DNA of 64,000 nucleotides from the NCBI GenBank assembly GCA_910587645.1, contig CAJUNA010000033.1:1-64000 (forward strand), read 5' to 3'. The position numbers were made by a program, and so were the translations under genes. This DNA comes from an uncultured Oscillospiraceae bacterium. GTDB taxonomy: Bacteria > Bacillota > Clostridia > Oscillospirales > Oscillospiraceae. Shown here in pieces: positions 41,370-50,158 of the stretch. The notes beneath the pieces are model-generated. The model was not told the origin of the DNA. It made no database searches and saw nothing but the letters and a program-made list of their open reading frames with translations. How positions within the stretch are numbered: the first letter of the stretch is position 1; each line of letters starts with the position of its first letter.

Positions 41370-42772
41370 TACAGTTCCCCCGCTTCCATTTTCCGGGCCT
41401 TCTCCACCACATCGCGCCAGGTGCCCACGTTATAAAAGGCGGCTTCCGGATACTGGTCCAGCTCGCCGTCAATCAGCGCGCCAAAACTCTCCAGGGTATC
41501 CTTCAGCGGCACGTAGACGCCGGGGATGCCGGTGAATTTCTCCGCCACATGGGTGGGCTGGGCCAGGAAACGCTGGAGACGGCGGGCGCGGGCGACCGTC
41601 CGGCGGTCCGCATCGCTGAGTTCGTCCATGCCGAGGATGGCAATAATATCCTGCAACTCATTGTACTTTTCCAGGATTTCCTGAGCCTTCCGGGCAATGC
41701 GGTAGTGCGCCGCCCCCACCACGCCGGGTTCCAGAATCCGGGAGGAGGACGCCAGGGGGTCTACTGCCGGGTAGATCCCCTGCTCGGAAATCTTCCGGCT
41801 GAGGACGGTGGTGGCGTCCAGGTGGGCGAAGGTGGTAGCGGTAGCCGGGTCCGTCAGGTCATCGGCGGGGACGTACACCGCCTGAACCGAGGTGACGGAA
41901 CCTTCTTTGGTGGAAGCAATACGCTCTTGCAGCTCGCCCATCTCGTTGGCCAGGGTGGGCTGGTAGCCTACGGCGGAGGGCATGCGGCCCAGGAGGGTGG
42001 AAACCTCGCTGCCCGCCTGGACGAAACGGAAGATATTGTCAATGAACAACAGCACATCCTTGTGCTCCTTATCCCGGAAGTACTCCGCCATGGTCAGCCC
42101 CGACAGGGCCACCCGCATACGTACGCCCGGAGACTCGTTCATCTGGCCGAATACCAGGGCTGTCTTGCTGGACACGCCGCTCTCCCGCATTTCCCGCCAG
42201 AGGTCGTTGCCCTCCCTGCTGCGCTCGCCTACGCCGGTGAAGATGGAATAGCCGCCGTGCTCCATCGCTACGTTGTGGATCAGCTCCTGGATCAGCACCG
42301 TTTTGCCCACGCCCGCGCCGCCGAACAGGCCGATCTTGCCCCCTCTGGGGTACGGCTCCAGCAGGTCAATAACCTTAATGCCCGTTTCCAGAATCTCTAC
42401 GGCGGGGCTTTGCTCCTCAAAGGTGGGAGGGCGGCGGTAGATGCTCTGAACCGGGGTGCCTTCTGGCACCGGGCCGCCGCCGTCGATGGGCTGGCCCAGG
42501 ACGTTGAACATCCGGCCCAGGGTGGCTTCCCCCACCGGCACCTGGATGGTCCGGCCGGGTATGTCTACCGCCAGCCCGCGGGCCAGGCCCTCGCTGGGAG
42601 AGAGCATGATGCAGCGCACCGTGTTCCGGCTGACGTGCTGGGCCACCTCCATGACCCGCACCTCGCCGCTTTTCTCTACCGTCAATTCCTCCCGCAGATG
42701 GGGAAGGGGACCGTCCTGGATCTCCACGTCCACAACGGGGCCGGAGATTTGTACGATAATTCCGCGTTCCAA
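41369..42772 (-). CDS. atpD: ATP synthase beta subunit
   Basis: The 467-residue catalytic subunit has Walker A GGAGVGKTV, the DELSEED-region equivalent DELSDADR, and the family signature PAVDPLASSSR. The start is TTG 42772, chosen because GGAGGTG lies 8 nt upstream and LERGIIVQISGPVVDV is the correct N-terminus. The frame is open to 42916 but overlaps atpG. It follows atpG by 7 nt. Confidence 0.97.
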   Translation of the reverse strand: MERGIIVQISGPVVDVEIQDGPLPHLREELTVEKSGEVRVMEVAQHVSRNTVRCIMLSPSEGLARGLAVDIPGRTIQVPVGEATLGRMFNVLGQPIDGGGPVPEGTPVQSIYRRPPTFEEQSPAVEILETGIKVIDLLEPYPRGGKIGLFGGAGVGKTVLIQELIHNVAMEHGGYSIFTGVGERSREGNDLWREMRESGVSSKTALVFGQMNESPGVRMRVALSGLTMAEYFRDKEHKDVLLFIDNIFRFVQAGSEVSTLLGRMPSAVGYQPTLANEMGELQERIASTKEGSVTSVQAVYVPADDLTDPATATTFAHLDATTVLSRKISEQGIYPAVDPLASSSRILEPGVVGAAHYRIARKAQEILEKYNELQDIIAILGMDELSDADRRTVARARRLQRFLAQPTHVAEKFTGIPGVYVPLKDTLESFGALIDGELDQYPEAAFYNVGTWRDVVEKARKMEAGEL

Positions 42773-42779
42773 GCTGCGT

Positions 42780-43670
42780 TCACCTCCGATGATTATTTTT
42801 TTGCGCCTTGGCTCCGGCGGAGACCTCGGTGATTTCCTGGGTAATGCCCGCCTGCCGGACCCGGTTGAATTCCAGGGACAGCTCTCCCAGCAGCTTTTCC
42901 GCGTTCTGGTTGGCACTGTCCATGGCCGCCATGCGGGCGTTCTGCTCGCAGCAAAAGCTGTCGATAAGGGCGCTGTAGATATAGCCGGAAATGTAGCTGG
43001 GCATCATATTGTCCAGTACCGAGCGCATGTCCGGCAGAAATTCGAAGGGCTTGGCCTCCTGCGCCGGGGGGGCTTCCTCAAAATAGCTGCGGTGGAAGGG
43101 CAGCAGGCGGGTGGAACGGGCCTGGAAGGACATGGCGTTTGCCATGTCGGTATAGACCACGAATATCTTTTTCAGCTCCCCCCGGTCGTAGCCGTCCAGC
43201 AGTAGGGCGCTGATTTCCCTGGCCCGGGCCATAGTGGGGTTCTGGGCGGTGTAGAGGAAGCTGTGCTCAATGGGGATTTTCCGCTGGGCGAAAAACCGCC
43301 GGCCGTACTCGCCTACCACGAACAGCTTCATGTCCGGGTGCTGTTCCAGCAGATGCATGGCTTCCCGGATGGCATTCTGGTTGTAAGAACCCGCAAGGCC
43401 CTTGTCAGCGGTGATCACCAGGCAGCCATAGGTGCCGTCCATGGGGGATTCCTCCTCCGTAGGATAGAAATAGCGGCTGTCCACGCTGTTGGTGGTGCGG
43501 AAAATGCGCCGGATCTCCCCCCGCAGGGCTTCAAAATAGGGGCGGGTATTGTCCAACTCCTGCCGGGCCTTGCGCAGCTTGGTGGAGGAAATCAGGTACA
43601 TGGCGCTGGTGATCTTGCGGGTCTCCTGGACGCTTTGGATGTGGGTCTTGATCTCTTTCGTCCCGGACAT
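42780..43670 (-). CDS. atpG: ATP synthase gamma subunit
   Basis: The 296-residue rotor shaft starts MSGTKEIKTHIQSVQETRKITSA, the family's N-terminal helix. It has the conserved ITADKGLAGSYN and ends in a long helix containing ALIDSFCCEQNARMAAMDSANQNAEKL. GGGAGG precedes the ATG, which stands 1 nt after the atpA stop. Length and motifs are normal. Confidence 0.96.
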   Translation of the reverse strand: MSGTKEIKTHIQSVQETRKITSAMYLISSTKLRKARQELDNTRPYFEALRGEIRRIFRTTNSVDSRYFYPTEEESPMDGTYGCLVITADKGLAGSYNQNAIREAMHLLEQHPDMKLFVVGEYGRRFFAQRKIPIEHSFLYTAQNPTMARAREISALLLDGYDRGELKKIFVVYTDMANAMSFQARSTRLLPFHRSYFEEAPPAQEAKPFEFLPDMRSVLDNMMPSYISGYIYSALIDSFCCEQNARMAAMDSANQNAEKLLGELSLEFNRVRQAGITQEITEVSAGAKAQKNNHRR

Positions 43671-43671
43671 G

Positions 43672-45432
43672 TCAGACCTCCCGCCTTCCGCCGGACCGGT
43701 ACTCTTCCAGGAACCGCTGGGATACGTCCAGCAATTCCTCCTTGTCCCCCTGGGACAGCAGGCCGGTCAGGTCGATGCGGCGGCACAAATCCTGGGAATG
43801 CTCCTCTACATAGGCCGTCAGCCCAGCGCGGAAGCCGTCTATTTCTTCCAGCGGCACGTCCTGCATTATATGGCCCAGGGCGGCGGTGAGGATGGTCACC
43901 TGCTGGTGCTGGGAGAAGGGGGCGTACTGGTTCTGCCGCAGCAGCCGCATAAGGCCCTGGCCGTAGGCAAGCTGGCGCTTGGTCGCGTCATCCAGATCAC
44001 TGGAGAATTGGGTGAATACCTCCATCTCCCGGTACTGGGCCAGCTCCAGGCGGATGGCCCCGGCGGCTTTCTTCATGGCCTTGGTTTGGGCATCGCCGCC
44101 TACGCGGGACACCGAAAGGCCTACATTGACGGCGGGACGATGGCCGGAGAAGAACAGATCCCCTTCCAGGAAAATCTGGCCGTCAGTGATGGAAATGATG
44201 TTGGTGGGGATATAGGCGGACACATCCCCCGCCTGGGTTTCCACAATAGGCAATGCGGTCATGCTGCCCCCGCCCAATTCATCAGAGAGATGGGCGGCCC
44301 GCTCCAGAAGGCGGGAGTGAAGGTAAAACACATCGCCAGGATAGGCCTCCCGGCCTGGGGACCGCTCCATCAGCAGGCTAAGGGCGCGGTAGGCGATGGC
44401 ATGCTTGCTCAGGTCATCGTAGACAATAAGCACATCCTGGCCCTGGCGCATGAAAAACTCGCCTAGGGCGCAGCCCGCGTAAGGGGCGATATACTGCAAG
44501 GCCGCGGACGCCCCGGCGGGGGCGCTGACGATGCAGGTGTAGTCCATAGCGCCCTTCCGCTTCAAGGTTTCCGCAAGCTGAGCCACGGAGCTGGTTTTCT
44601 GGCCGATGGCGACATAAATGCACACCACCGATTTATCCTTTTGATTGAGAATGGTATCCACGGCGATGGCGGTTTTACCGGTCTGGCGGTCGCCGATAAT
44701 CAGCTCACGCTGGCCCCGGCCGATGGGGAACATGGAGTCGATGGTGAGAAGCCCTGTCTCCATGGGCGTGTTCACCGGCTGGCGCTCCAGAATGCCGGGA
44801 GCTGGGGCTTCAATGGGGCGGTAAGTGTCCGGCTGGATACGCCCCCGGCCATCTACCGGAATGCCCAGCGCGTCCACCACACGGCCCAGGTAGGCATCGC
44901 CTACGGGCATGCCCGCAGTTTTCAGGGTGCGGCGGACCATGCTGCCCGCCACGATGTCCTCGCCCTCGCCGAACAGAATGCAGACCAGTTCCCCCCGGCG
45001 CAGATCCATGACCATGCCCTTCACCCCGGAAGCGAATACCAGAATCTCGCCGTACTGGGCGTGTTCCAGCCCGCCTACGGTGGCGATCTCGCTGTCCACA
45101 GTCAGCACTTCCCCGATTTCCTCGGGAATCACCGCTGGCGACCAGTCATGGGCAGCCTGGCGCATCAAGGGCAGCAAATCCTCCTCGCCAGGCTGAAGCT
45201 GGCGGAGGTAGTCGGTAAACTGCCGGACCCTGCCGTCCAGCGTCCAGTCGTAAATATCGGATCCCACTTGCAGCCGGAAACCGGAGCCAAGGGCATCGTC
45301 TTTCTCCCAGCGGAGGGGGATTTTACGCTGGTATGTCCGGGCGATGAAGTCTGAAAATCGCTGGAGCTGCGCCTGGGAAGGTTCCCGGCCGCTGCGCAGC
45401 TCCGCCGTCAGGCGGCCTCTAGCACTCCTCAT
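43672..45432 (-). CDS. atpA: ATP synthase alpha subunit with an N-terminal delta-like (AtpH C-terminal) domain
   Basis: The protein has 586 residues against about 503 for a normal alpha. From about residue 100 it is a regular alpha subunit, with IGEVLTVDSEIATVGGL, Walker A GDRQTGKTA near 250 and NVGLSVSRVGGDAQ. Residues 1-80 instead resemble the C-terminal domain of subunit delta (SQAQLQRFSDFIARTYQRKI then GSGFRLQVGSDIYDWTLDGRV). No separate atpH exists, because atpA starts 14 nt inside the end of atpF. ATG 45432 follows GGAGGAGGG; TTG 45453 is less likely. Either the stalk is built by this fusion or the delta N-domain is encoded elsewhere. Confidence 0.93.
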   Translation of the reverse strand: MRSARGRLTAELRSGREPSQAQLQRFSDFIARTYQRKIPLRWEKDDALGSGFRLQVGSDIYDWTLDGRVRQFTDYLRQLQPGEEDLLPLMRQAAHDWSPAVIPEEIGEVLTVDSEIATVGGLEHAQYGEILVFASGVKGMVMDLRRGELVCILFGEGEDIVAGSMVRRTLKTAGMPVGDAYLGRVVDALGIPVDGRGRIQPDTYRPIEAPAPGILERQPVNTPMETGLLTIDSMFPIGRGQRELIIGDRQTGKTAIAVDTILNQKDKSVVCIYVAIGQKTSSVAQLAETLKRKGAMDYTCIVSAPAGASAALQYIAPYAGCALGEFFMRQGQDVLIVYDDLSKHAIAYRALSLLMERSPGREAYPGDVFYLHSRLLERAAHLSDELGGGSMTALPIVETQAGDVSAYIPTNIISITDGQIFLEGDLFFSGHRPAVNVGLSVSRVGGDAQTKAMKKAAGAIRLELAQYREMEVFTQFSSDLDDATKRQLAYGQGLMRLLRQNQYAPFSQHQQVTILTAALGHIMQDVPLEEIDGFRAGLTAYVEEHSQDLCRRIDLTGLLSQGDKEELLDVSQRFLEEYRSGGRREV

Positions 45433-45913
45433 GCTTTGCGCCCTCCTCCGCAAGGTCTAAGAAATGGTCGAAGGGGTCCTTTTCCATCGCCAGCTTCTTG
45501 GTGGCTTCCGCAGCCAGCTTCCGCAGCTCCCGCTGGGAGGAGCGGAGGATCTGCTCCTTGTCATGCTCCGCCTCCGTCCGGGCGTGGACAAGAAGCTGCT
45601 GGGCCATGGTCCGGGCTTGGTTAAGCTGCTCCTCGGCGGACTGCTGGGCGGCTTCCTGGGCTTTCAGCTTGGCTTGATGAATTTCATCATCGGCGGCGTC
45701 CATTTTAGCCTGATAGGCGGCATGGATGCGCTCGGCTTCCGCCAGCTTCCCAGCGGCTTCCTTTTCCCGCTCCCGGTAGTAGTCCTCCCGCTTTGCGATA
45801 AAGGCCTTCACAGGCTTATAGAGCAGGAAGTACAGCCCGCCGGTGAGGATGGCCAGGTTCATCCAGTGCAGCAGGATTTGCTGCAAATCAATATTGAGTG
45901 GTAAATTCGTCAC
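45419..45913 (-). CDS. atpF: ATP synthase b subunit
   Basis: The 164-residue peripheral stalk protein has one N-terminal membrane helix (LLHWMNLAILTGGLYFLLY), then KPVKAFIAKRE and a long Ala/Glu/Gln-rich coiled coil. GTG 45913 was chosen because AGGTGG stands 5 nt upstream; GTG 45922 is an alternative without a ribosome site. Its 3' end overlaps atpA by 14 nt, leaving no room for atpH. Confidence 0.93.
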   Translation of the reverse strand: MTNLPLNIDLQQILLHWMNLAILTGGLYFLLYKPVKAFIAKREDYYREREKEAAGKLAEAERIHAAYQAKMDAADDEIHQAKLKAQEAAQQSAEEQLNQARTMAQQLLVHARTEAEHDKEQILRSSQRELRKLAAEATKKLAMEKDPFDHFLDLAEEGAKHEEC

Positions 45914-45927
45914 GGCTGCCACCTGCC

Positions 45928-46284
45928 TTACAATACGAAGATAATCAGGATGACCACCAGCAGGGCGTAAATGATGGCGGTTTCAATAAACACCAGACCC
46001 AGCATCAGCATGGTTCTGATTTTGCCCTCGGTTTCGGGCTGGCGGGCAACGCTCTCGGTGGCCTTGGCGGTGGCAAGGCCCATGCCCACCGCGCCGCCGC
46101 CGGCAGCTACGCCGATGGCAATGCCTGCGGCGATGGCCTTCAGGCCAATGGTGCTGCCCGCTGTTTCCTCTTGGGCGGCGCTCTCCCCTGTTTCAGGGGC
46201 AGCGGCAAAGGCGGGGGCGGCCAAGGCCATTACCAGCAGCAGCGCGCCGGTAAGAACCAGGATTTTTTTCAGCAGCTTGTTCAT
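45928..46284 (-). CDS. atpE: ATP synthase c subunit with an N-terminal signal peptide
   Basis: The protein has 118 residues, while a normal c subunit has 70-90. Residues 1-28 look like a cleavable signal peptide (MNKLLKKILVLTGALLL to APAFA) followed by an acidic stretch to about residue 43. The hairpin follows: helix 1 with GGGAVGMGLATAKATESVARQPE, the conserved RQP loop, and helix 2 with the carboxylate Glu101 in FIETAIIY. Where sodium-coupled c rings have Gln, this protein has Met68, which points to protons. Some Clostridial and Acetobacterium-type c subunits also carry extensions. Confidence 0.93.
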   Translation of the reverse strand: MNKLLKKILVLTGALLLVMALAAPAFAAAPETGESAAQEETAGSTIGLKAIAAGIAIGVAAGGGAVGMGLATAKATESVARQPETEGKIRTMLMLGLVFIETAIIYALLVVILIIFVL

Positions 46285-46315
46285 AACGGAAAACCTCCAA
46301 TAATTTTTGTAGTTG

Positions 46316-47131
46316 TTACGCCCGCTTTTTCGCAGGCTTATGGGACGGCTCCGACATCTCGCCGTAATAGAGGGCCGTCAGCATCGTCAGCACGTAGGTC
46401 TGAACCAAGGCGTGGAGCAGGGTAAACAGCACGGCCACAATAACCGGAAGGACAAAGCTCAAGCTCACGTAGTAGTACACCAGCTCCGTCACCAGCAGGC
46501 CGCTGAGCAGGGCGCCGAACAGGCGGAAGCTCATAGAGATGGGCAGGGAGAACTCCTTGAGGGCTTTTCCCACGCCCTTGATCCCGTGCTCCGCCACGCC
46601 GCCGGAGACGATGGCCAAATAGGACAGCGTGCCAAGGGCGATGGCGGCGTTAACATCCGACAGGGGCGCGGGCAGGGTGATAGGATGGCCCAGGGTAGTA
46701 GCGGCCTGGATGCCCAGCAGCTCGAACAGGGTCCCCACAAATATGTACGCGCCTACAGCGAAGATGTACGCGCCCACAAACCGGAACCGGTGGGGGCTGC
46801 TGCCCTGCGCCATACGGTCGAACAGCCCTACAGCTTCCTCCAGCAGCATTTGCAGTTTTCCCGGCGCGTACTGGAAGCGGGGAATCACCAAAATGCGCAG
46901 CAGCAGGGCGGCGAGCAATAAGAACGCCGTCACCAGAAAGGCGGAAATCATGCCGGGGTTGACGGTTTTTAAGCCCAGCAGGTCGATCTGGTTCAAGTTG
47001 TGCAGCACCGCGTCCCGCATGGTTTCCTGTACGCTCTCCGAACGCCCCGGCGACCCGGTGAGCAGCGCCCCGGCCAGCAGCAGCAGAATCGCCGCCAGCC
47101 ACACAGCCAGGGCCTTTTTGTGTTGTTTCAT
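46316..47131 (-). CDS. atpB: ATP synthase a subunit
   Basis: The 271-residue membrane protein forms the ion half-channels. The essential Arg is in ISMSFRLFGALLSG, and the C-terminal helix HALVQTYVLTMLTALYYGE is typical. The first 25 residues form an extra hydrophobic segment, perhaps another signal-like helix, and the C-terminus is basic (KPAKKRA). AAGGAG precedes the ATG. It is the first gene of the operon, and no atpI-like gene is upstream. Confidence 0.95.
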   Translation of the reverse strand: MKQHKKALAVWLAAILLLLAGALLTGSPGRSESVQETMRDAVLHNLNQIDLLGLKTVNPGMISAFLVTAFLLLAALLLRILVIPRFQYAPGKLQMLLEEAVGLFDRMAQGSSPHRFRFVGAYIFAVGAYIFVGTLFELLGIQAATTLGHPITLPAPLSDVNAAIALGTLSYLAIVSGGVAEHGIKGVGKALKEFSLPISMSFRLFGALLSGLLVTELVYYYVSLSFVLPVIVAVLFTLLHALVQTYVLTMLTALYYGEMSEPSHKPAKKRA

Positions 47132-47191
47132 CGACTACTCCTTCTTTCGGTTGTGATCTGACGCGCCTGGGGGCGCACCTATAGCGATACT

Positions 47192-47219
47192 ATTATACCA
47201 CCTTTGTCAAGAGTTGGAA
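47192..47219 (-). promoter_or_regulatory. Probable promoter of the atp operon
   Basis: A perfect -10 TATAAT (47192-47197) lies 16 bp from a weak -35 TTCCAA (47214-47219). A TTGACA also occurs but only 7 bp from the -10, so it cannot be its -35. Confidence 0.5.
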
Positions 47220-47255
47220 TTGGCTCATACTGTGAAATTTTAAGGGTGGTTTCCC

Positions 47256-47293
47256 ATGAAAAAATAGGCTGTCCGGTTCGGACAGCCTATTTT
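47256..47293 (-). terminator. Terminator of the tryptophanase-like gene
   Basis: The 14-bp perfect arms 47261-47274 and 47280-47293 enclose a 5-nt loop, and TTTTT follows on the minus strand, 17 nt after the stop. Confidence 0.9.
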
Positions 47294-47309
47294 GCCGTGG
47301 AATTTGACA

Positions 47310-48758
47310 TTATTGGCCGGAGCCGAAATCTTTTATGTACGCCTCCGCCAGCTTTTCCGGCCAATCGCCAATGGGTTCCAGTACGCCGGTAAAGAACCGC
47401 AGGGTGGCCGGCTCATGGACGAACCGCAGCCCGCCGATCAGATCCCTGTGGTCGTAGAGCCACTTCACCCGGTCAATGACGTACTCCGTTTGAGAGAGGG
47501 TGAACACCCGGCGGGGGAAAGCCAGGCGGACCAGTTCCATAGACGCCATGCGCTCGCTGCCATCGGCGTTGCGCTCCTCGGAGAGGGTGCCCCGCTCCAT
47601 GCCGCGGATGCCGCCGCAGATGTAGAGCGCGCAGACCAGCGCCCCGGCAGGGTACTGCTCCTGGGGCAGATGCCTGACAAACTCGCCCGCGTCCAGATGC
47701 GCGCCCAAGCCACCGCCGGGGGTAATGACGGGGACGCCGTAATCGTCCAGGTTTTTGACGCAGTAGCCCACAAACTGGGGGCCTTGGGAGATGATGTTCA
47801 TGTCCATGCTCTCCTCAAAGCCCACCGTCATGGCTTCGATTTCCCGGACGGACATGCCTCCGTAAGTCAAAAAGCCCTCGAACATGGGGATTAAGTCTTC
47901 CATGGAGTAGTACAAATCCCGGTCGCGTACCAGCACAACGCCGCCGCGGGCAAAGCCGAACTTCCGGGCGGAAAAGTAGATGATGTCAAACAAATCCGCA
48001 ACCATCCGGGTGATTTCCCGGACGCTCTTGTCCGCCATGCCTTCCTCGCGGGTTTTGATAAAATACAGGTTGTCTTGGAGCAGGGACGCATCCAGGACCG
48101 TCATGACGCCGTATTTTTTGCAGATGCCCGTGGCGGCCTTCATGTTGGCGTAGGAAATGGGCTGGCCGCCAATGAGGTTGGTGCCCGCCTCCAGGCGCAC
48201 GAAGGGGATATTTTCCGGGGTTTCCTTGCGGATACAGGCTTCCAGCTTTTCCAGGTCGATGTTGCCTTTGAAGGGGAGCGTACTCTTGCTGGCAAGGCCC
48301 TCGTCCTTGACCAGCTCCTCCACGCGGCCTCCTACCCGGGTGATGTGGGCCTTGGCGGTGGTGAAGTGGTAATTCATGATGACGCAGTTGCCCGGCTTGA
48401 CGAACCGGGTGGCCAGGATGTTCTCACAGGCCCGGCCCTGGTGGGCAGGGAGACAGTATTGGATGCCGAACAGCTCTTGCAGCTTTTTCTCCATGCGGAA
48501 ATAGCTCTCGCTGCCGGCGTAGGCGTCATCCGCCCGGAGCATGGCGGATTCCATGTCATCGCTCATGGCGTTGACGCCGGAGTCGGTGAGCATATCCAGG
48601 AAGATGTCGCTGTTGTGGAGCTGGAAGGTGTTGTAGCCGGAGTCCTTCATTTTTTGCAGCCGTTGGGCGGTGGGCAGCAGGTTCAATTTCTGTACGATAC
48701 GAACCTTGTGCATTTCCAGGGGGATGGGGTCGTGTTTGTAAAATGTGATCTGTGCCAT
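47310..48758 (-). CDS. Divergent tryptophanase / tyrosine phenol-lyase family PLP enzyme
   Basis: The 482-residue beta-eliminating lyase shares the tryptophanase and tyrosine phenol-lyase framework. Shared features include SGYNTFQLHNSDIFLDMLTDSG, AYAGSESYF, PAHQGRACEN, GGQPISYANM, the PLP-binding Lys266 in SARKFG, and ERGTLSEERN near the end. The arginine next to the cofactor (DATR in tyrosine phenol-lyase) is Leu226 here (DASL). This suggests altered chemistry or substrate, perhaps cleavage of another beta-substituted amino acid. ATG 48758 follows GAGGAGAG. It is monocistronic and has no tnaB transporter beside it. A tnaC-like leader was not found. Confidence 0.85.
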   Translation of the reverse strand: MAQITFYKHDPIPLEMHKVRIVQKLNLLPTAQRLQKMKDSGYNTFQLHNSDIFLDMLTDSGVNAMSDDMESAMLRADDAYAGSESYFRMEKKLQELFGIQYCLPAHQGRACENILATRFVKPGNCVIMNYHFTTAKAHITRVGGRVEELVKDEGLASKSTLPFKGNIDLEKLEACIRKETPENIPFVRLEAGTNLIGGQPISYANMKAATGICKKYGVMTVLDASLLQDNLYFIKTREEGMADKSVREITRMVADLFDIIYFSARKFGFARGGVVLVRDRDLYYSMEDLIPMFEGFLTYGGMSVREIEAMTVGFEESMDMNIISQGPQFVGYCVKNLDDYGVPVITPGGGLGAHLDAGEFVRHLPQEQYPAGALVCALYICGGIRGMERGTLSEERNADGSERMASMELVRLAFPRRVFTLSQTEYVIDRVKWLYDHRDLIGGLRFVHEPATLRFFTGVLEPIGDWPEKLAEAYIKDFGSGQ

Positions 48759-48889
48759 TTTTGCTCTCCTCTGTTTTATACTAGTTCTCAATAACGGCCC
48801 AGCGGCGAAGCCGCCGAGAATGTTGTCAGTGATTTTCCTGGCTGCGGCGTCATCCGGTGTTGGTTTTCTTTAACACTTTAACATTTTAA

Positions 48890-48931
48890 ATATAAAAAGT
48901 AAATGTTCAGAATAGACAGGATGCCGCACGG
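48890..48931. other. A/T-rich inverted repeat between divergent genes
   Basis: In the 283-nt gap between the tryptophanase-like gene and the four-helix protein, AACATTT and AAATGTT flank an A/T-rich stretch near 48880-48907. The minus strand has TATAAA-like sequences closer to the gene. No convincing -35/-10 pair was found. A small GCGGC/GCCGC hairpin occurs near 48808-48820. Confidence 0.25.
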
Positions 48932-49041
48932 CTTCCGGCGTTTTCTGGTGGGATTAGACAAATTCCCGCCGGTTCTGCACTGCGTAAGGGCGGAAAAAGC
49001 GGAAATACTACCGGTATCTTAAGGAGAAGGAGTGGATTTGT

Positions 49042-49476
49042 ATGATCGAACCGGATACGATTAAGCTGCTGCGGGAGTGCGATGCGGGCGTGAAAATGGG
49101 GGCGGCGTCCATCGGCGAGGTGCTGGACGCCGTACAAAACGGCAATTTCAAGGAGCGGCTGGCGGACTGCAAGCAAGCCCATGAAGCCCTGGATCATGAA
49201 TTGCAAGGGATGCTGGATAAATACCACGATGAGGGGAAAGAGCCAAGCCCTATGGCGAAGGGGATGAGCTGGATGAAAACCAATGTGAAGCTGGGAATGG
49301 ATCCGTCCGACCAGGCCATCGCCGGCCTTATGACCGATGGGTGCAATATGGGGGCGAAGTATCTCCACAAGTACCTCAACCAGTACAAGGCGGCGGATGA
49401 AGATTCCAAGGACATCGCCAAACGGCTGATCCGGCTGGAAGAACAGCTTGTCTCCGATATCCGGCAGTATTTATGA
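49042..49476 (+). CDS. Hypothetical four-helix-bundle protein (ferritin-like, DUF2383 type)
   Basis: The 144-residue soluble, mostly helical protein has no signal peptide. The pattern DTIKLLRECDAGVKMGAASIGEVLDAV, LADCKQAHEALDHELQGML and MTDGCNMGAKYLHKYLNQYKAADEDSKDIAKRLIRLEEQLV fits a four-helix bundle like DUF2383/PA2169 proteins. Whether it binds metal is unclear. AAGGAG stands 9 nt before the ATG. A terminator follows, so it is monocistronic. Confidence 0.75.
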   Translation: MIEPDTIKLLRECDAGVKMGAASIGEVLDAVQNGNFKERLADCKQAHEALDHELQGMLDKYHDEGKEPSPMAKGMSWMKTNVKLGMDPSDQAIAGLMTDGCNMGAKYLHKYLNQYKAADEDSKDIAKRLIRLEEQLVSDIRQYL

Positions 49477-49482
49477 CAGAAG

Positions 49483-49516
49483 AAAGTGCGAAGGGTTTGC
49501 CCCTTCGCACTTTTCC
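49483..49516 (+). terminator. Terminator of the four-helix protein gene
   Basis: The 13-bp arms 49483-49495 and 49501-49513 enclose a 5-nt loop and are followed by TTTTCC. Confidence 0.88.
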
Positions 49517-49699
49517 TGCCGTTTACTTTTTCCGTACCGAAAAGCAGACCTCGGTTACATAGTTAGAGTCAAGGGGATTTTACAAAAAATATTTCGCCCG
49601 CCCAAAACAGCCGCTCACGCCCGCCGGACGCCCACTCAGGCAAAACGGCTTGCAATCTGCCCCCCCTCTGTTAGAATGGACGGGAAAGGAGGGGACGCC

Positions 49700-50158
49700 A
49701 TGAAAATCACCTTGAACCAGGATCCGGCCTTTCCGGAGACGGAAGTAATCATCAACTGCCCCCGGGCGGACGAGGACATCCTCCGGCTGGTCGCTATGCT
49801 GCGGGTCTACCAGAAAAAGCTGGTTGGCCTGAAGGACGGCGAACGGCGCCTGCTGGACGTGAAGGACATCCTCTACATCGACACAGCGGACAAAAAAACG
49901 TTCCTCTATACGGAGAATGCGGTTTATGAGTCCGCTCTGAAGCTCTACGAATTGGAGGACGCCCTGCGGGAACTGGATTTCCTCCGGGCTGGGCGGTCGG
50001 CCATCGTCAATTTCCGGCGCATCCAGTCCATCCGGCCGGAGCTGGGGGGACGGATGCTGGTAACCATGGACAACGGGGAGCAGGTGTACGTATCCCGCCA
50101 GTACGCCGGGGAGCTTAAGGGCAAACTGCGGGAGTTAGAAAGGAGTATTCTGCAATGA
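49700..50158 (+). CDS. LytTR-domain transcriptional regulator
   Basis: The 152-residue protein has a short N-terminal segment and a LytTR DNA-binding domain: DVKDILYIDTADKKTFLYTENAVYESALKLYELEDAL, FLRAGRSAIVNFRRI and VYVSRQYAGELK. It has no receiver domain. Such stand-alone LytTR proteins are usually encoded with a DUF3021 membrane protein that probably controls them, and this one overlaps its partner by 4 nt. AAAGGAGGGG precedes the ATG. Direct self-regulation is likely but no operator was identified. Confidence 0.9.
   Translation: MKITLNQDPAFPETEVIINCPRADEDILRLVAMLRVYQKKLVGLKDGERRLLDVKDILYIDTADKKTFLYTENAVYESALKLYELEDALRELDFLRAGRSAIVNFRRIQSIRPELGGRMLVTMDNGEQVYVSRQYAGELKGKLRELERSILQ

Noticed and set aside
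47192..47212. TTGACA beside TATAAT upstream of atpB as a perfect promoter
   Set aside because: The two hexamers are only 7 bp apart, far from the required 16-18 bp, so they cannot form one promoter.
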